DNA from: JAOUEA01 sp963810945
GTDB taxonomy: Bacteria > Actinomycetota > UBA4738 > HRBIN12
Assembly (NCBI GenBank): GCA_963810945.1
Contig: CAWEPI010000004.1
Coordinates: forward strand, 1,054,001-1,118,000
Length of the DNA: 64,000 nucleotides
Direction of reading: 5' to 3'
Part shown: positions 25,119 to 34,228 of the stretch, one piece after another
How positions within the stretch are numbered: the first letter of the stretch is position 1
How the letters are laid out: each line of letters begins with the position of its first letter
Position numbers and translations under genes: made by a program
The notes under the pieces: generated by a model
The model's input: only the letters and a program-made list of their open reading frames with translations
Databases searched by the model: none
What the model was told of the DNA's origin: nothing

Positions 25119-26621
25119 GTGGCAGAGGTCTACGTCAATCCGACGCCTGAAGAGCTGCGGAAGTTCACCGAGGAGATGCCCGAGACGCGACTGTCCGGAT
25201 ACGACAACACCAACACGCAGACGCAGGTGCTCTCACGCAGCGCCGCCAGCACATTCGTGGTCGACCGCGCGTCGAGCGGCAAGACGATGTCGCGCGAGGA
25301 ATACGACCGTATCGCCGCGCTGCAGGACGCCTACGTCGCCGAACACGACATGATCCAGATCGACGGCTACATCGGGAACGATCCGCAGATGCGGAGCGCC
25401 GCCCGCCTCCTGATGGAGAAGCGCTACGCGAACATCGCGGCCATGCAGCAGAAGCTGTACTTCGAGCGGAGCGACGGCGTCGGAGAGCCCGAGGTCCAGG
25501 TCATCTACACACCCGGGCTCGTGGCCGAGGGGTATCCCGACGATCGCTGCATCGCGGTGGATCTCGACAACAACGTCACCCGCGTCTTGAACTCCGACTA
25601 CTTCGGCGAGTCCAAGAAGGGCGGCCTGCGGATGTGGAACAACATCGTGTACGAGAAGGGCGGCCTGGCCCTGCACTCGGGCCTGAAGGTCATCCCGACC
25701 GTGCACGGTGACAAGGTGTTCATGATCCTCGGCCTCTCAGGTACTGGGAAGACGACGACCACGTTCACGACGCAGAACGGGTCCAAGCCGATCCAGGACG
25801 ACTTCGTGGGGCTGATGCCGGGCGGGCACGCCTACGGCACCGAGAACGGCTGCTTCGCGAAGACGTTCGGACTCGACCCCGACTTCGAACCATCGATCCA
25901 CGGCGCCGTCGTGAAGCCCACCGCGTACCTCGAGAACGTCTACATGACCGACGACGGCGAGGTGGACTTCTTCAACGAGCACTACACGAAGAACGGCCGC
26001 GCCGTCTTCGAGATGGCCGACCTCCTGTCCTTCGAAGATGCGCGGAACGTCGGCACCGTCGACTACCTCCTGATCCTCAACCGGAACGAGAACATCATCC
26101 CGAGCGTGGCGCGTCTGAACAGCGAGCAGGCCGCCGCCTACTTCATGCTCGGCGAGACCACCGGCACCGCCGCGGGCGGCGCGGCCGAGGAGGGGAGGTT
26201 CCTGCGCGTTCCCGGGACGAATCCGTTCTTCCCGCTCCCCCACGGCCTCCAGGGCAACCGGATGCTCGAGCTGCTCGCCTCCCACCCCATCGAGACCTAC
26301 CTGTTGAACACGGGTCGCGTCGGGGGCAAGGACGGGGACGATCGGTCGAAGAAGGTCAAGATCCCGCACACCTCCGCCTGCGTGAAGGGCATCGCGGAGC
26401 AGACCATCGTGTGGGACGACGATGCCGACTTCGGCTACCAGGTGGCGAGCGCCGTTCCGGACTTCGACGACGATGAGCTGCTGCAGCCCCGCAGGCTCTA
26501 CGAGCGCCAGGGTCGCATGGACGAGTACGACGGCATCGTCGAGCGGCTGAAGGGCGAGCGCGTCGCGCACCTGCAGGAGTTCCCGGAGCTCTCCGAGGAG
26601 ATCATCAAGGCCGTCGGGTAG
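25119..26621 (+). CDS. pckA: ATP-dependent phosphoenolpyruvate carboxykinase
   Basis: Converts oxaloacetate plus ATP to PEP in gluconeogenesis. The kinase-1 motif MILGLSGTGKTTTTF shows the ATP-dependent class; the GTP class common in actinobacteria has a different motif. Other marks: an RMWNNIVYEKGGLALHSG substrate region, a QDDFVGLMP Mg-binding motif, ENGCFAKTFGLD and ETTGTAAGGAAEEGRF. Length is 500 residues. A GAGGAGG sequence precedes the GTG start. Upstream repeats suggest regulation. Confidence 0.94.
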   Translation: MAEVYVNPTPEELRKFTEEMPETRLSGYDNTNTQTQVLSRSAASTFVVDRASSGKTMSREEYDRIAALQDAYVAEHDMIQIDGYIGNDPQMRSAARLLMEKRYANIAAMQQKLYFERSDGVGEPEVQVIYTPGLVAEGYPDDRCIAVDLDNNVTRVLNSDYFGESKKGGLRMWNNIVYEKGGLALHSGLKVIPTVHGDKVFMILGLSGTGKTTTTFTTQNGSKPIQDDFVGLMPGGHAYGTENGCFAKTFGLDPDFEPSIHGAVVKPTAYLENVYMTDDGEVDFFNEHYTKNGRAVFEMADLLSFEDARNVGTVDYLLILNRNENIIPSVARLNSEQAAAYFMLGETTGTAAGGAAEEGRFLRVPGTNPFFPLPHGLQGNRMLELLASHPIETYLLNTGRVGGKDGDDRSKKVKIPHTSACVKGIAEQTIVWDDDADFGYQVASAVPDFDDDELLQPRRLYERQGRMDEYDGIVERLKGERVAHLQEFPELSEEIIKAVG

Positions 26622-26699
26622 CCGGCCACCCTCCATGCGCGTCCGGCCTGAGCGCGGCGCCGTTCGACGTCGACGCTCCGGGATGAAGGTCTGGGGCGT

Positions 26700-26905
26700 C
26701 TAGGCCCCGGGCGCCCGATAGTCGGGGTGGAGGGTGATCGCCTCGTCGACCTCCTCGGGAGTGATGAGCGGCGTCATCGACGTGCGCGCCCCGCCGGCAC
26801 CCGACGCGTTCTACTTCGCGTTCGGGGCCGACGACGTGATCCTGATCGCGGACATGCCGAGCCAGGTGTTTCCCTCGAGTCTCGATCCGGCGGCCATCGT
26901 GGCGC
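26700..26905. pseudogene. Remnants of a GYD-domain gene with an inverted piece
   Basis: On the minus strand 26811-26700 encodes NASGAGGARTSMTPLITP followed by EEVDEA and HPDYRAPGA-stop, the C-terminal part of a GYD-domain protein. The usual central motif of that family, FYFAFGADDVILIADMP, is present but on the plus strand (about 26803-26860). The minus frame has a stop directly before NASGA, and no N-terminal part was found. This looks like a decayed gene with a local inversion. The rest of 26622-26957 shows no gene. Confidence 0.5.
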
Positions 26906-26957
26906 CGGGTCCGCGCTCCGTCAACTCCGATCGACCGGCCGGATCGCCCCACCCCGA

Positions 26958-27764
26958 CTACGACGTGACGTCGCGTCGGCGGAAGCCGGTCACGGCGAGC
27001 GTGAGGAAGATCAGGGTGTACGCCGCGCTCACCGTCAGGCCGTGGCGCATCCCGCCCCAGTCCACAGGGAAGCGGAAGAGACCGGTGAAGGCGAGCCAGC
27101 CGTTCGAGGGCAGGTACGGGTGGATCGCGTGCAGGCTCGGGATCTGACCCAGGATCTGGCTCGCGATCGCGATCACGATCGTCGCCACCGCCGCGCCGGG
27201 TCCTGAATCGGTCCGCGTGGAGATGCACAGCCCGATGCACGCGATCCCCGAGAGCGCCGCCACCATGTAGAGGCCGGACGCGAGGATCCTGAGCAACCCC
27301 GCCCCGACCGACAGCGTCGTGCCCGAGAGCGTCGGGAGCGGTTCCAGACCGAACGCGACGGCGCCGGCCACCACGCCGCTCACGATCGTGACGGCGACGA
27401 GCACGCCCAGCAGGGTCATCGCCGAGGTGTATTTCGCCAGGACGAGACGCACCCTGCGCACGGGCCGCAGGAGGAGGTAGCGCAGCGTCCCTGCCTGCGC
27501 TTCCCCCGCTACGGCGTCGCCCGCGAACAGGCCCGTGGCGAGCGGGAGGAAGAACGGCTGGACCACGGCGAGGCCCGTGAGCGCCGCGTACAGACCGCTG
27601 GAGGCGATCTGGAACAGGAAGGGCGGCGCGTCCTCCGCAGCCTGCGGCTCGGGAGGTGAGAGCTTGATGGCCAGCACGATGACCGCCGGGATCCCCGCGA
27701 TCGCCGCCGCCAGGAGCCAGGTGCGCCATCGATGGAACGCCTTCGCCAGCTCAACGCGGTACAT
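26958..27764 (-). CDS. ABC-2 type transporter permease
   Basis: A 268-residue membrane protein with about six hydrophobic segments (one after RWRTWLLAAAIAGIPAVIV; others at YAALTGLAVVQPFFLPLAT, VLVAVTIVSGVVAGAVAFG and near the C-terminus). The AGEAQAGTLRYLLLRPVRR loop is typical of ABC-2 exporters. The ATG at 27764 overlaps the ATPase gene by 14 nt. It forms an exporter with the upstream ATPase and a LolA-like protein. Substrate unknown. Confidence 0.88.
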   Translation of the reverse strand: MYRVELAKAFHRWRTWLLAAAIAGIPAVIVLAIKLSPPEPQAAEDAPPFLFQIASSGLYAALTGLAVVQPFFLPLATGLFAGDAVAGEAQAGTLRYLLLRPVRRVRLVLAKYTSAMTLLGVLVAVTIVSGVVAGAVAFGLEPLPTLSGTTLSVGAGLLRILASGLYMVAALSGIACIGLCISTRTDSGPGAAVATIVIAIASQILGQIPSLHAIHPYLPSNGWLAFTGLFRFPVDWGGMRHGLTVSAAYTLIFLTLAVTGFRRRDVTS

Positions 27765-28689
27765 CGGCGCCCTCCACGAGGTGGAGGAAGACGTCTTCGA
27801 GCGTGTCGCGGAGCGGGACCAGCGCGCGCACCCGCACACCCGCCCGCACGAGCGCCGCCGTGAGATCGGCCGGGTCGACCCCGTGGTCGAACACCACCTC
27901 GAGCCCGTCGGCGCCCGCGTCCTCCACGAGGCGAACCCCACGCGTGGCCGCCACGACCGCGCGAGCCCGGGCGACGTCGTCCACGTCGACACGCATCCGA
28001 TCCGCGACCCCACGCAGGCTCGACGGCGGGCCCTCGGCCACGAGACGCCCCTGCGCCATCACGCCTACCCGATCGCACATCGCCTCGACCTCGGACAGGA
28101 GGTGACTCGAGACGAAGATCGTGGTGCCGTCGTCGGCGAGGCGCCGCAGGAGCACGCGCATCTCCCGCATCCCGGTGGGATCCAGGCCGTTGGTCGGCTC
28201 GTCGAGGACGAGCAGATCCGGTTCGCCGAGCAGCGCCAGCGCGAGGCCGAGTCGCTGGCGCATCCCTTGGCTGTACGCCTTCACCCGCTTGCCCGCCGCG
28301 GCGGTGAGGCCCACCGTCTCGAGGACCGCGTCGACCCGCTCGAGTCGGGTGCGGGTCCCCGCGCGATCGCCGCCCGATCCGGCGCGCGCGAAGTACTCGA
28401 GGTTCTTCCGCCCGCTGAGGTACTTCCAGAACGCGGGTTCCTCCACCAGGGCACCCACACGCTCGAGTGGAGCCCGATCGATGCGCACCGGTTCGCCCAG
28501 CAACGCGACCTCGCCGTCGCCGGGCAGGATCAGTCCGAGCGCCATCCGGATCGTGGTGGTCTTCCCGGCGCCGTTGGGGCCGAGGAACCCGTAGAGCTCG
28601 CCGCGCTCAACCGTGAGATCGAGCGCGTCGACCGCGGGGACGTCCCCGTAGCGCTTCGTGAGCCCGCGCGCCGAGATCGCGGACGTCAC
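27751..28689 (-). CDS. ABC transporter ATP-binding protein
   Basis: ATPase of an ABC-2 exporter. It has Walker A FLGPNGAGKTTTIRMALG, the signature YSQGMRQRLGLALALL, Walker B LLVLDEPTNGLDP and the H-loop SSHLLSEVE. A C-terminal domain of about 90 residues follows, as in CcmA/DrrA-like ATPases. The GTG at 28689 overlaps the upstream stop as GTGA. Its length of 312 residues is normal. It lies between the LolA-like gene and the permease in one operon. Confidence 0.93.
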   Translation of the reverse strand: MTSAISARGLTKRYGDVPAVDALDLTVERGELYGFLGPNGAGKTTTIRMALGLILPGDGEVALLGEPVRIDRAPLERVGALVEEPAFWKYLSGRKNLEYFARAGSGGDRAGTRTRLERVDAVLETVGLTAAAGKRVKAYSQGMRQRLGLALALLGEPDLLVLDEPTNGLDPTGMREMRVLLRRLADDGTTIFVSSHLLSEVEAMCDRVGVMAQGRLVAEGPPSSLRGVADRMRVDVDDVARARAVVAATRGVRLVEDAGADGLEVVFDHGVDPADLTAALVRAGVRVRALVPLRDTLEDVFLHLVEGADVPR

Positions 28690-29780
28690 GCGAGCGTCGC
28701 TGCGTCCGCCTGCAGGGTGTCGAGCCCGACGAACCCGACGAGCAGCCACGTGTGGCCACCCGCGTCGACCGCGAGCACGGAGAAGAGGGGGCCACCGTAG
28801 GGCAGCAGGGCCGACGTCTCGCGCGGCAGCCGACCGTCGATCTGGATCGCCACGCGAGCGTCGAAGCCGGACCCGAAGGTGCGCATCGTCGGGACGGCGT
28901 GGTGCTCCGAAGGCATGTCCCCGGCGCGCGAAGGCAGGTCGGGGGTCGTCACCGTCGCACCCGGCGGCGGCGTGAACGTGAACGTCGACGGGTCGATCGG
29001 GTCGAACGAGACGGAGGTGAACCCTGCTTCCACGGACGCCTCAGCCGCGCCCTTGGCGAAGACCTGGACGCGCAACGGCAGCCGTGTCTCCGCGTCGATC
29101 GCGAGCGTGACGCGGCCGATGAGGGTGAGCGGCGACCGCGGGGTGAGCACGAGCTCGTACGCCGGCCTGCCGGCGACGCGCGCGGTGCCATCCACCGCGA
29201 CCCCGGCGTAGGGGGCGAGGCCGTCCAACACCTTGCGCGCCAGCGCGGTCGGATCCGCGAGGATCTTCATCGCGTCTGCGGCGTGTGCGTCGGTCGTCCC
29301 CGGCGCCATCCGCGCGAACCAGGGGGCCGCTCCTCCGCCGCTGCGCGCCGCAGCCGCCACGTCGGCGTACACGACGTGCTCGGCGGTCATGCCGTTCGAA
29401 TCCCAGAGCCACGCCTCGGTCCGGTTGGCAACGAGGGTCTGCTCGCTCAGATCCATCAGGTGGGCCACGCGCAGGCCGTCCGGGGCGTGCCAGATCTTGA
29501 ACCGCTGCGCTCCTAGGATCGAGGTGACCGAGCCGGTCGCTCCGCCGCCGAGCCCCGACGGCAGCGCCGGAAGGCCGAGGTCCAGCCGTGTGCGCACCTC
29601 GCCGGAGATCGAGGAGGGGCTGGCGAGCGCCACGATCGAGGAACCGAGGAGCTCGTCGGCCGCGATGGTGGGCAGCGAGGGGTTGGGGTCGGCTCGGACC
29701 ATCGAGACGCCCGCGAGCGCGAGCACCACGAGTGCCACGAGCGCGACCGCCGTCAGTCGGGTGCGGTTCCGCAGGGCCAT
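28686..29780 (-). CDS. Secreted LolA/RseB-like protein
   Basis: A 364-residue exported protein with an N-terminal signal or anchor (TAVALVALVVLALAGVSM). The central region (about 50-260), with GEVRTRLDLG, FKIWHAPDGLRVAHL, EAWLWDSNG and the segment AYELVLTPRSPLTLIG before DAETRLPLRV, resembles the half-barrel fold of LolA, LppX and RseB. Those proteins bind lipid acyl chains. It is translationally coupled to an ABC ATPase, which suggests a lipid- or lipoprotein-linked export function in a cell without a classical Lol system. Confidence 0.72.
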   Translation of the reverse strand: MALRNRTRLTAVALVALVVLALAGVSMVRADPNPSLPTIAADELLGSSIVALASPSSISGEVRTRLDLGLPALPSGLGGGATGSVTSILGAQRFKIWHAPDGLRVAHLMDLSEQTLVANRTEAWLWDSNGMTAEHVVYADVAAAARSGGGAAPWFARMAPGTTDAHAADAMKILADPTALARKVLDGLAPYAGVAVDGTARVAGRPAYELVLTPRSPLTLIGRVTLAIDAETRLPLRVQVFAKGAAEASVEAGFTSVSFDPIDPSTFTFTPPPGATVTTPDLPSRAGDMPSEHHAVPTMRTFGSGFDARVAIQIDGRLPRETSALLPYGGPLFSVLAVDAGGHTWLLVGFVGLDTLQADAATLA

Positions 29781-29853
29781 AGGCCACTTGTACCACCGCG
29801 CGGCGCGGAAGGTGCAGAGGCCGAGCGACGATGCCGCAGCTTCGTCACACGCG

Positions 29854-30198
29854 CTACTCCGCAGGGCCGCGGTGACCCAGGAAGTACGAGGCCAGGAATT
29901 GGAGGACGAGGGCGCCCAGGAAGACCATCGGGTACCACCAGAATCGGTCGCGGAAGTAGTCGGTGAACGCGCGTCCCTGCAGGTACGCGCCGCTGCCGTT
30001 GGGGTCCCTGAGGGTGGCGGACAGGAGGAAGAACCCGGCGAACGACCACCACATCCCCACCCGGCCCACCACGAACGCCGCGAAGAGCGCGTGGTCGACG
30101 GGATCGGCGCTGTCGAACGGGCGACGGATCCAGTGCACGAGCGACCGGATCCCTCCCGCGGCGAAGAGCGCAGCCGCCGCGAACTCCGCGATCCTCAC
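29854..30198 (-). CDS. Small membrane protein of unknown function
   Basis: A 114-residue protein with about three hydrophobic segments (AEFAAAALFAAGGIRSLV; ALFAAFVVGRVGMWWSFAG; MVFLGALVLQFLASYFLG). It starts with GTG overlapping the stop of the phosphoribosyltransferase gene as GTGA, so the two are probably translated together. The family was not recognised. Confidence 0.7.
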   Translation of the reverse strand: MRIAEFAAAALFAAGGIRSLVHWIRRPFDSADPVDHALFAAFVVGRVGMWWSFAGFFLLSATLRDPNGSGAYLQGRAFTDYFRDRFWWYPMVFLGALVLQFLASYFLGHRGPAE

Positions 30199-30824
30199 GC
30201 GTCCTGCCCGCCCAGCACGGCCATCACCTCGTCGTCGGAGACCTGGTCGAACGAGGCGTACCACTCGCCCACCGCGCGCAGGTTCGCCGGGGTGTGCAGG
30301 ACGACGCAGTCGTCGCATTCCTTGGCGAGCCGCGCCTCGACGCCGGCCGGTCCGACGGGCGCGGCGAGGATGACGCGTGTCGCGCCCTCGGCCCTTGCCC
30401 AACGCAGGGCCGCCACCGCCGTCGCACCGGTCGCCACGCCGTCGTCCACGACGACGACCGTGCGGCCCTCGAGGGGGACCCCGGGACGGCCCTTGCGGTA
30501 GGCGGCGACCCGGCGGGCGATCTCCCGCTCCTGACGCGTGACCTCCTGGTCGAGGTAGTCGGGGGCGACGTGCAGGTAGCGCACCGAGCCCTCGTCGACG
30601 ACGCGGACGCCGGGGGCCACGGCGCCGATCGCCAGCTCCGCGTTGCCGGGGGCGCCGAGCTTGTGGGTGACGACGACGTCGAGCGGCGCTCCGAGCGCCT
30701 CGGCGACGCGCGCGGCCACGATCGCGCCCCCGCGCGGGATGCCGAGCACCACGACGGGACCGTGGACGCGCTCTCGCAGGGTGGCCCCCAACCGATCCCC
30801 CGCCTCCCGTCGATCGCGGAACAT
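30195..30824 (-). CDS. Phosphoribosyltransferase-family protein
   Basis: A type I PRTase fold: PVVVLGIPRGGAIVAARVAE at the N-terminus, the PRPP-binding loop VVVVDDGVATGATAVAAL, then VILAAPVGPAGVEARLAKEC. This is the family of predicted PRTases often found near erythromycin-esterase or dienelactone-hydrolase domains, without a known base substrate. Its 209-residue length covers one domain only. It is coupled to a small membrane protein. Confidence 0.85.
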   Translation of the reverse strand: MFRDRREAGDRLGATLRERVHGPVVVLGIPRGGAIVAARVAEALGAPLDVVVTHKLGAPGNAELAIGAVAPGVRVVDEGSVRYLHVAPDYLDQEVTRQEREIARRVAAYRKGRPGVPLEGRTVVVVDDGVATGATAVAALRWARAEGATRVILAAPVGPAGVEARLAKECDDCVVLHTPANLRAVGEWYASFDQVSDDEVMAVLGGQDA

Positions 30825-30876
30825 GCCGCCATCGTCCCACCGCGCGGGCGCGTTGCGGCGCCTGCATGCCCCCGGC

Positions 30877-30882
30877 TAGCAT
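30877..30882 (+). promoter_or_regulatory. -10 box of the AsnC-type gene
   Basis: TAGCAT about 31 nt before the start codon. Here a ribosome binding site (AGGGAGG, 30901-30907) is present, so this is a leadered use of the same -10 hexamer. Confidence 0.4.
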
Positions 30883-30913
30883 GGGCGCCCTCACGCAACC
30901 AGGGAGGTCAGTG

Positions 30914-31147
30914 GTGGTCCACGCGTACATCCTCATCCAGACCGAGGTGGGCAAGGCGGCTGCGGTCGCGAACGAGGTCCGGGCCATCGGCGGGGTGGCC
31001 GAGGCGGAGGACGTGACCGGCCCCTACGACGTGATCGTGCGCGCCGAGGCCAAGACCGTGGATGAGCTCGGGAAGCTCGTGGTCGCGCGCATCCAGGCGG
31101 TCGAGGGCATCACGCGCACCCTCACCTGCCCGGTCGTCCACCTGTAG
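30914..31147 (+). CDS. Stand-alone Lrp/AsnC ligand-binding domain
   Basis: A 77-residue RAM domain without DNA-binding helix-turn-helix: VHAYILIQTEVGKAAAVANE, then VTGPYDVIVRAEAKTVDELG and VARIQAVEGITRTLTCPVV. Such proteins form ring-shaped oligomers that bind amino acids or other small effectors and may modulate full-length Lrp proteins. GTG at 30914 is used with AGGGAGG upstream; GTG at 30911 is also possible. It is divergent from the PRTase gene. Confidence 0.85.
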   Translation: MVHAYILIQTEVGKAAAVANEVRAIGGVAEAEDVTGPYDVIVRAEAKTVDELGKLVVARIQAVEGITRTLTCPVVHL

Positions 31148-31156
31148 GGTCCCGAC

Positions 31157-32284
31157 TCAGGCGTCCAGCTCCCGCGCACGCGTCTGCTTGCCGCCCTCCG
31201 CGGCGCGTCGCTCCACCGCGAGATCCAAGAGTCGTTCGATCAACGCGGCGTAGCCGAGCCCGCTCGCCTCCCACAGCTTCGGGTACATCGAGATCGACGT
31301 GAACCCGGGGATCGTGTTGATCTCGTTGACCCACAAGGCGCCGTCGGGGTCCAGGAAGAAGTCGACGCGCGCCATGCCCCAGCACTCCACCGCCTGGAAC
31401 GCGGCGATCGCCATCCGCTGGACACGTACGGCCACCTCGGCGTCCAACCGCGCCGGGATCCGCAACTCCGCACCGTCGGCGTCCAGGTACTTCGCCGTGT
31501 AGTCGTAGAACTCGTGGCCGCGGGGGACGATCTCTCCGCAGACGGAGGCGACCGGATCGTCGTTGCCCAGGACCGCGCACTCGATCTCCCGTGCGCCGGT
31601 GAGACCGCGCTCCAGGACGGCCTTGCGGGCGTAACGGAAGGCCTCGGCGAGCGCTTCCTCCAGCCCAGGGTGGTCGGCCGCCTTCGAGATGCCCACGGAG
31701 GACCCGAGCGTGGCCGGCTTCACGAAGACGGGATAGCCGAGGGCTTCCGCGCGCGCGGCCACACCCTCGGGATCCTCCTCCCAGTCCGGTTCACGAACGA
31801 CCTCCCAGGGCAACACGGGCAGGCCCGCCGCGGCGAAGAGCACCTTCTGCACGGCCTTGTCCATCCCGATCGCGGAGCCCAGCACACCCGCGCCCACGTA
31901 GGGGACCCCGGCGAGCTCGAACATCCCCTGGACCGCGCCGTCCTCGCCCATGGGCCCGTGCAGCACGGGGAAGACGACATCGATCGGCTCGCGGACCCCG
32001 TCCACGGTCACGAGCTCGCTCGCGGCGCCCTCGGTCACGAGCTCCACGGTGCGGCCGACGTCTTCGGTCACCTCCGGCATCCGTCCCGCCTCGGCAGGCA
32101 GGGCGGGCGGGCCTGGAAGCAGGTGCCAACGGCCCTCCTTGGTGATCCCGATCGCGACCACCTCGTTACGCCCGGGATCCAGGGCGTCGATCACCGAGCG
32201 GGCGGAGATGCAGGAGATCTCGTGCTCGGCCGAGCGCCCTCCGAAGAGCACGGCCACGCGTCGCTTGGGCGAGGCTGTGCTCAC
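31157..32284 (-). CDS. ddl: D-alanine--D-alanine ligase
   Basis: Makes D-Ala-D-Ala for peptidoglycan. Motifs: VAVLFGGRSAEHEISCISA, VFPVLHGPMGEDGAVQGM, PVFVKPATLGSSVGISKA, and the ATP/Mg-binding end RVDFFLDPDGALWVNEINTIPGFT. Its 375-residue length is normal for the longer Ddl form. The GTG at 32284 overlaps the stop of the upstream transsulfuration gene as GTGA. It is distant from other cell-wall genes. Confidence 0.95.
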   Translation of the reverse strand: MSTASPKRRVAVLFGGRSAEHEISCISARSVIDALDPGRNEVVAIGITKEGRWHLLPGPPALPAEAGRMPEVTEDVGRTVELVTEGAASELVTVDGVREPIDVVFPVLHGPMGEDGAVQGMFELAGVPYVGAGVLGSAIGMDKAVQKVLFAAAGLPVLPWEVVREPDWEEDPEGVAARAEALGYPVFVKPATLGSSVGISKAADHPGLEEALAEAFRYARKAVLERGLTGAREIECAVLGNDDPVASVCGEIVPRGHEFYDYTAKYLDADGAELRIPARLDAEVAVRVQRMAIAAFQAVECWGMARVDFFLDPDGALWVNEINTIPGFTSISMYPKLWEASGLGYAALIERLLDLAVERRAAEGGKQTRARELDA

Positions 32285-33466
32285 ACCTTCTCCAGCGCCC
32301 GCTCGACGTCGTCCAGCAGATCCTCGGCGTCCTCGATGCCGGCGGATACGCGGACCAGTCCGTCGGCGATGCCCGCCGCCCGGCGGGCTTCCGGGTCCAT
32401 CTGCCGGTGCGTCGTGGAGGCGGCGTGTCCGACGAGCGTGTGCGTCCCCCCCAGGCTGGTCGCCACCCACGCGAGCTCCAACGCGTCGCAGAAGCGCTGG
32501 CCGCCACCGACCCCACCCACCACCTCGAGGGCGAGCATCCCCCCGGATCCCCGATCGCCGAACTCCCTGGCGGCGATGCCGTGGTGCGGGTGGGAGGCGA
32601 GCCCCGGGTACCAGACGCGCTCGACCTTCGCGTGGTCCTCCAGGAACGAGGCGAGGGCCATCGCGTTCGCGGAGTGCCGATCCATCCGCAGCGCGAGCGT
32701 CATGGCCCCGCGCATGCAGAGCCACGCCTCGAAGGGAGACATCGTGCCACCGGTGTCGAGCACGGTGTCCCGCAGGCGCCCGCGACCCTCCTCCGACGTG
32801 CAGACCACGCCCCCGATCAGATCGTGGTGACCCCCGATGTACTTCGTCGCCGAGTGCAGGATGTAGGAGAAGCCGTACCGGGCCGGGTTGCAGAGGTACG
32901 GGGACGCGAAGGTGTTGTCCACCGCAGCGGGCACGCCCGCGTCCCGGCACAGGGCGCCGAGCGCCTCGAGGTCCGCCACCGTCACGTTCGGGTTCGCGAT
33001 GGTCTCCACGTAGAAGAAGGCGGCGCCCGGGCAGCGCGTCTCGCACGGCGTCGAGGTCGTGGGGGTCGACCAGGTCGACCTGCACGCCGAACCGGGGCAT
33101 CACCGTCGTGGCGATCGAGTAGGCGCCGCCGTAGAGCTCCGCGGAGGAGACCACGCGGTCCCCCGCCGACGCGAGGCTCGTGAACAGGGTGTGCACGCCG
33201 GCCATGCCCGAGGCGAAGCCGAACGCGGTCTCGGTGCCCTCGAGGTTCGCCATCTGCGCCTCGAACGCCTGGACCGTGGGGTTCCCATACCCGCGCGTGT
33301 AGGTGTAGCCCGGCTTGCGGAAGGCGATCGTCTCGGCATAGTCCTCCGAGGTCTCGAACCGGTAGGTGGAGGTCTGGAAGATCGGGACGCTGGGCACGTC
33401 CTGGTCGATCGGTGGCGCGACGGCGCCGTGCACGGCCCGCGTCGAGAACCCCTGCCCCTCGGCCAT
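32281..33466 (-). CDS. Cystathionine gamma-synthase/lyase family enzyme (one-base frameshift)
   Basis: PLP enzyme of transsulfuration. The N-terminal part (FSTRAVHGAVAPPIDQDV, TYTRGYGNPTVQAFEAQM, GFASGMAGVHTLF) is in one frame. From VETIANPNVTVADLEAL on, including AAVDNTFASPYL and the PLP-lysine motif LHSATKYIGGHHDLIGG, it is in the next. Removing one base in the CCCGGG at 33026-33031 joins them to about 394 residues, normal for the family. Members differ little between synthase (metB), lyase and O-acetylhomoserine sulfhydrylase, so the precise reaction is open. Confidence 0.9.
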
Positions 33467-33476
33467 GCGGCCCAGC

Positions 33477-34156
33477 CTACCCTTCGCCGGCCCAGCGCTC
33501 CGGGTAGCGGCTCCGCAGGTCCTCCGCGAGCGCGGTGAGCGCGTCCATCAGCTCGGCGGTCATCGCGCCCACGGCGTCGCGGTCCTCGGCCACATCGGCG
33601 CGGGCGCTGAAGTCGATCGCCGGACCTGCCTTCAGCCAGACCGGCCGGCCGGGCTTGATGCTCCCCCGCCCCGACTTCTGCCAGACCGCGTGGGATCCCC
33701 AGCTCGCGAGCGGCGTGATGGGCACGCCGGAGGCCAGCGAGAGCCTCACGGCCCCGGTCTTGCCCTCCATCGGCAGGTGGTCGGGGCGCTTCGTCACGGT
33801 GCCCTCCGGGTAGATCACGACGCATTCGTCGTCGGTGAGCGCGCGCAGCGCCATGCGGAGCGAGGATCCGTCGCGGGTCCCACGGTGCACCGGGATCTGA
33901 TGCGCACCGCGGAACACGGTCCCCACGAGGGGGATCCGCGAAGAGGTCGTCCTTGGCCAGGAATCGAGGCCGGCGGCCCGCCTCCACGACCGCGTTCGCG
34001 TGTGGCGAGCGGGTCCAGGTAGGAGATGTGGTTGCACGCGACGATCGCGGGTCCCTCGCGCGGGATCAGGTCCAGATCCTCGAAGTGCCACCGGAACCAG
34101 AGCCGCAGGGGCGGGAGGACGACGATCTTCGCGGCTTGATACCAGGGCTCGGCCAC
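33477..34156 (-). CDS. plsC: 1-acylglycerol-3-phosphate acyltransferase (two one-base frameshifts)
   Basis: Membrane-associated lipid acyltransferase. The pieces read in three frames: an N-terminal membrane-binding part with the catalytic VACNHISYLDPL (HxxxxD), then VVEAGRRPRFLAKDDLF, then GTVFRGAHQIPVHRG, VVIYPEGTVTKRPD (the phosphate-binding EGT) and SGVPITPLASWGS. Removing one base near 34002 and one near 33939 restores about 225 residues. GAGGAG lies 5 nt before the GTG at 34156. Both breaks are +1, as elsewhere in this window, so sequence error is likely. Confidence 0.88.
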
Positions 34157-34228
34157 GTCTGCTCCTCGTGCGTGGGCATGCGGCAGGCGTGAGGGTACCG
34201 CGTCGAGTGGGCTACCCTTGCGAGCCAC

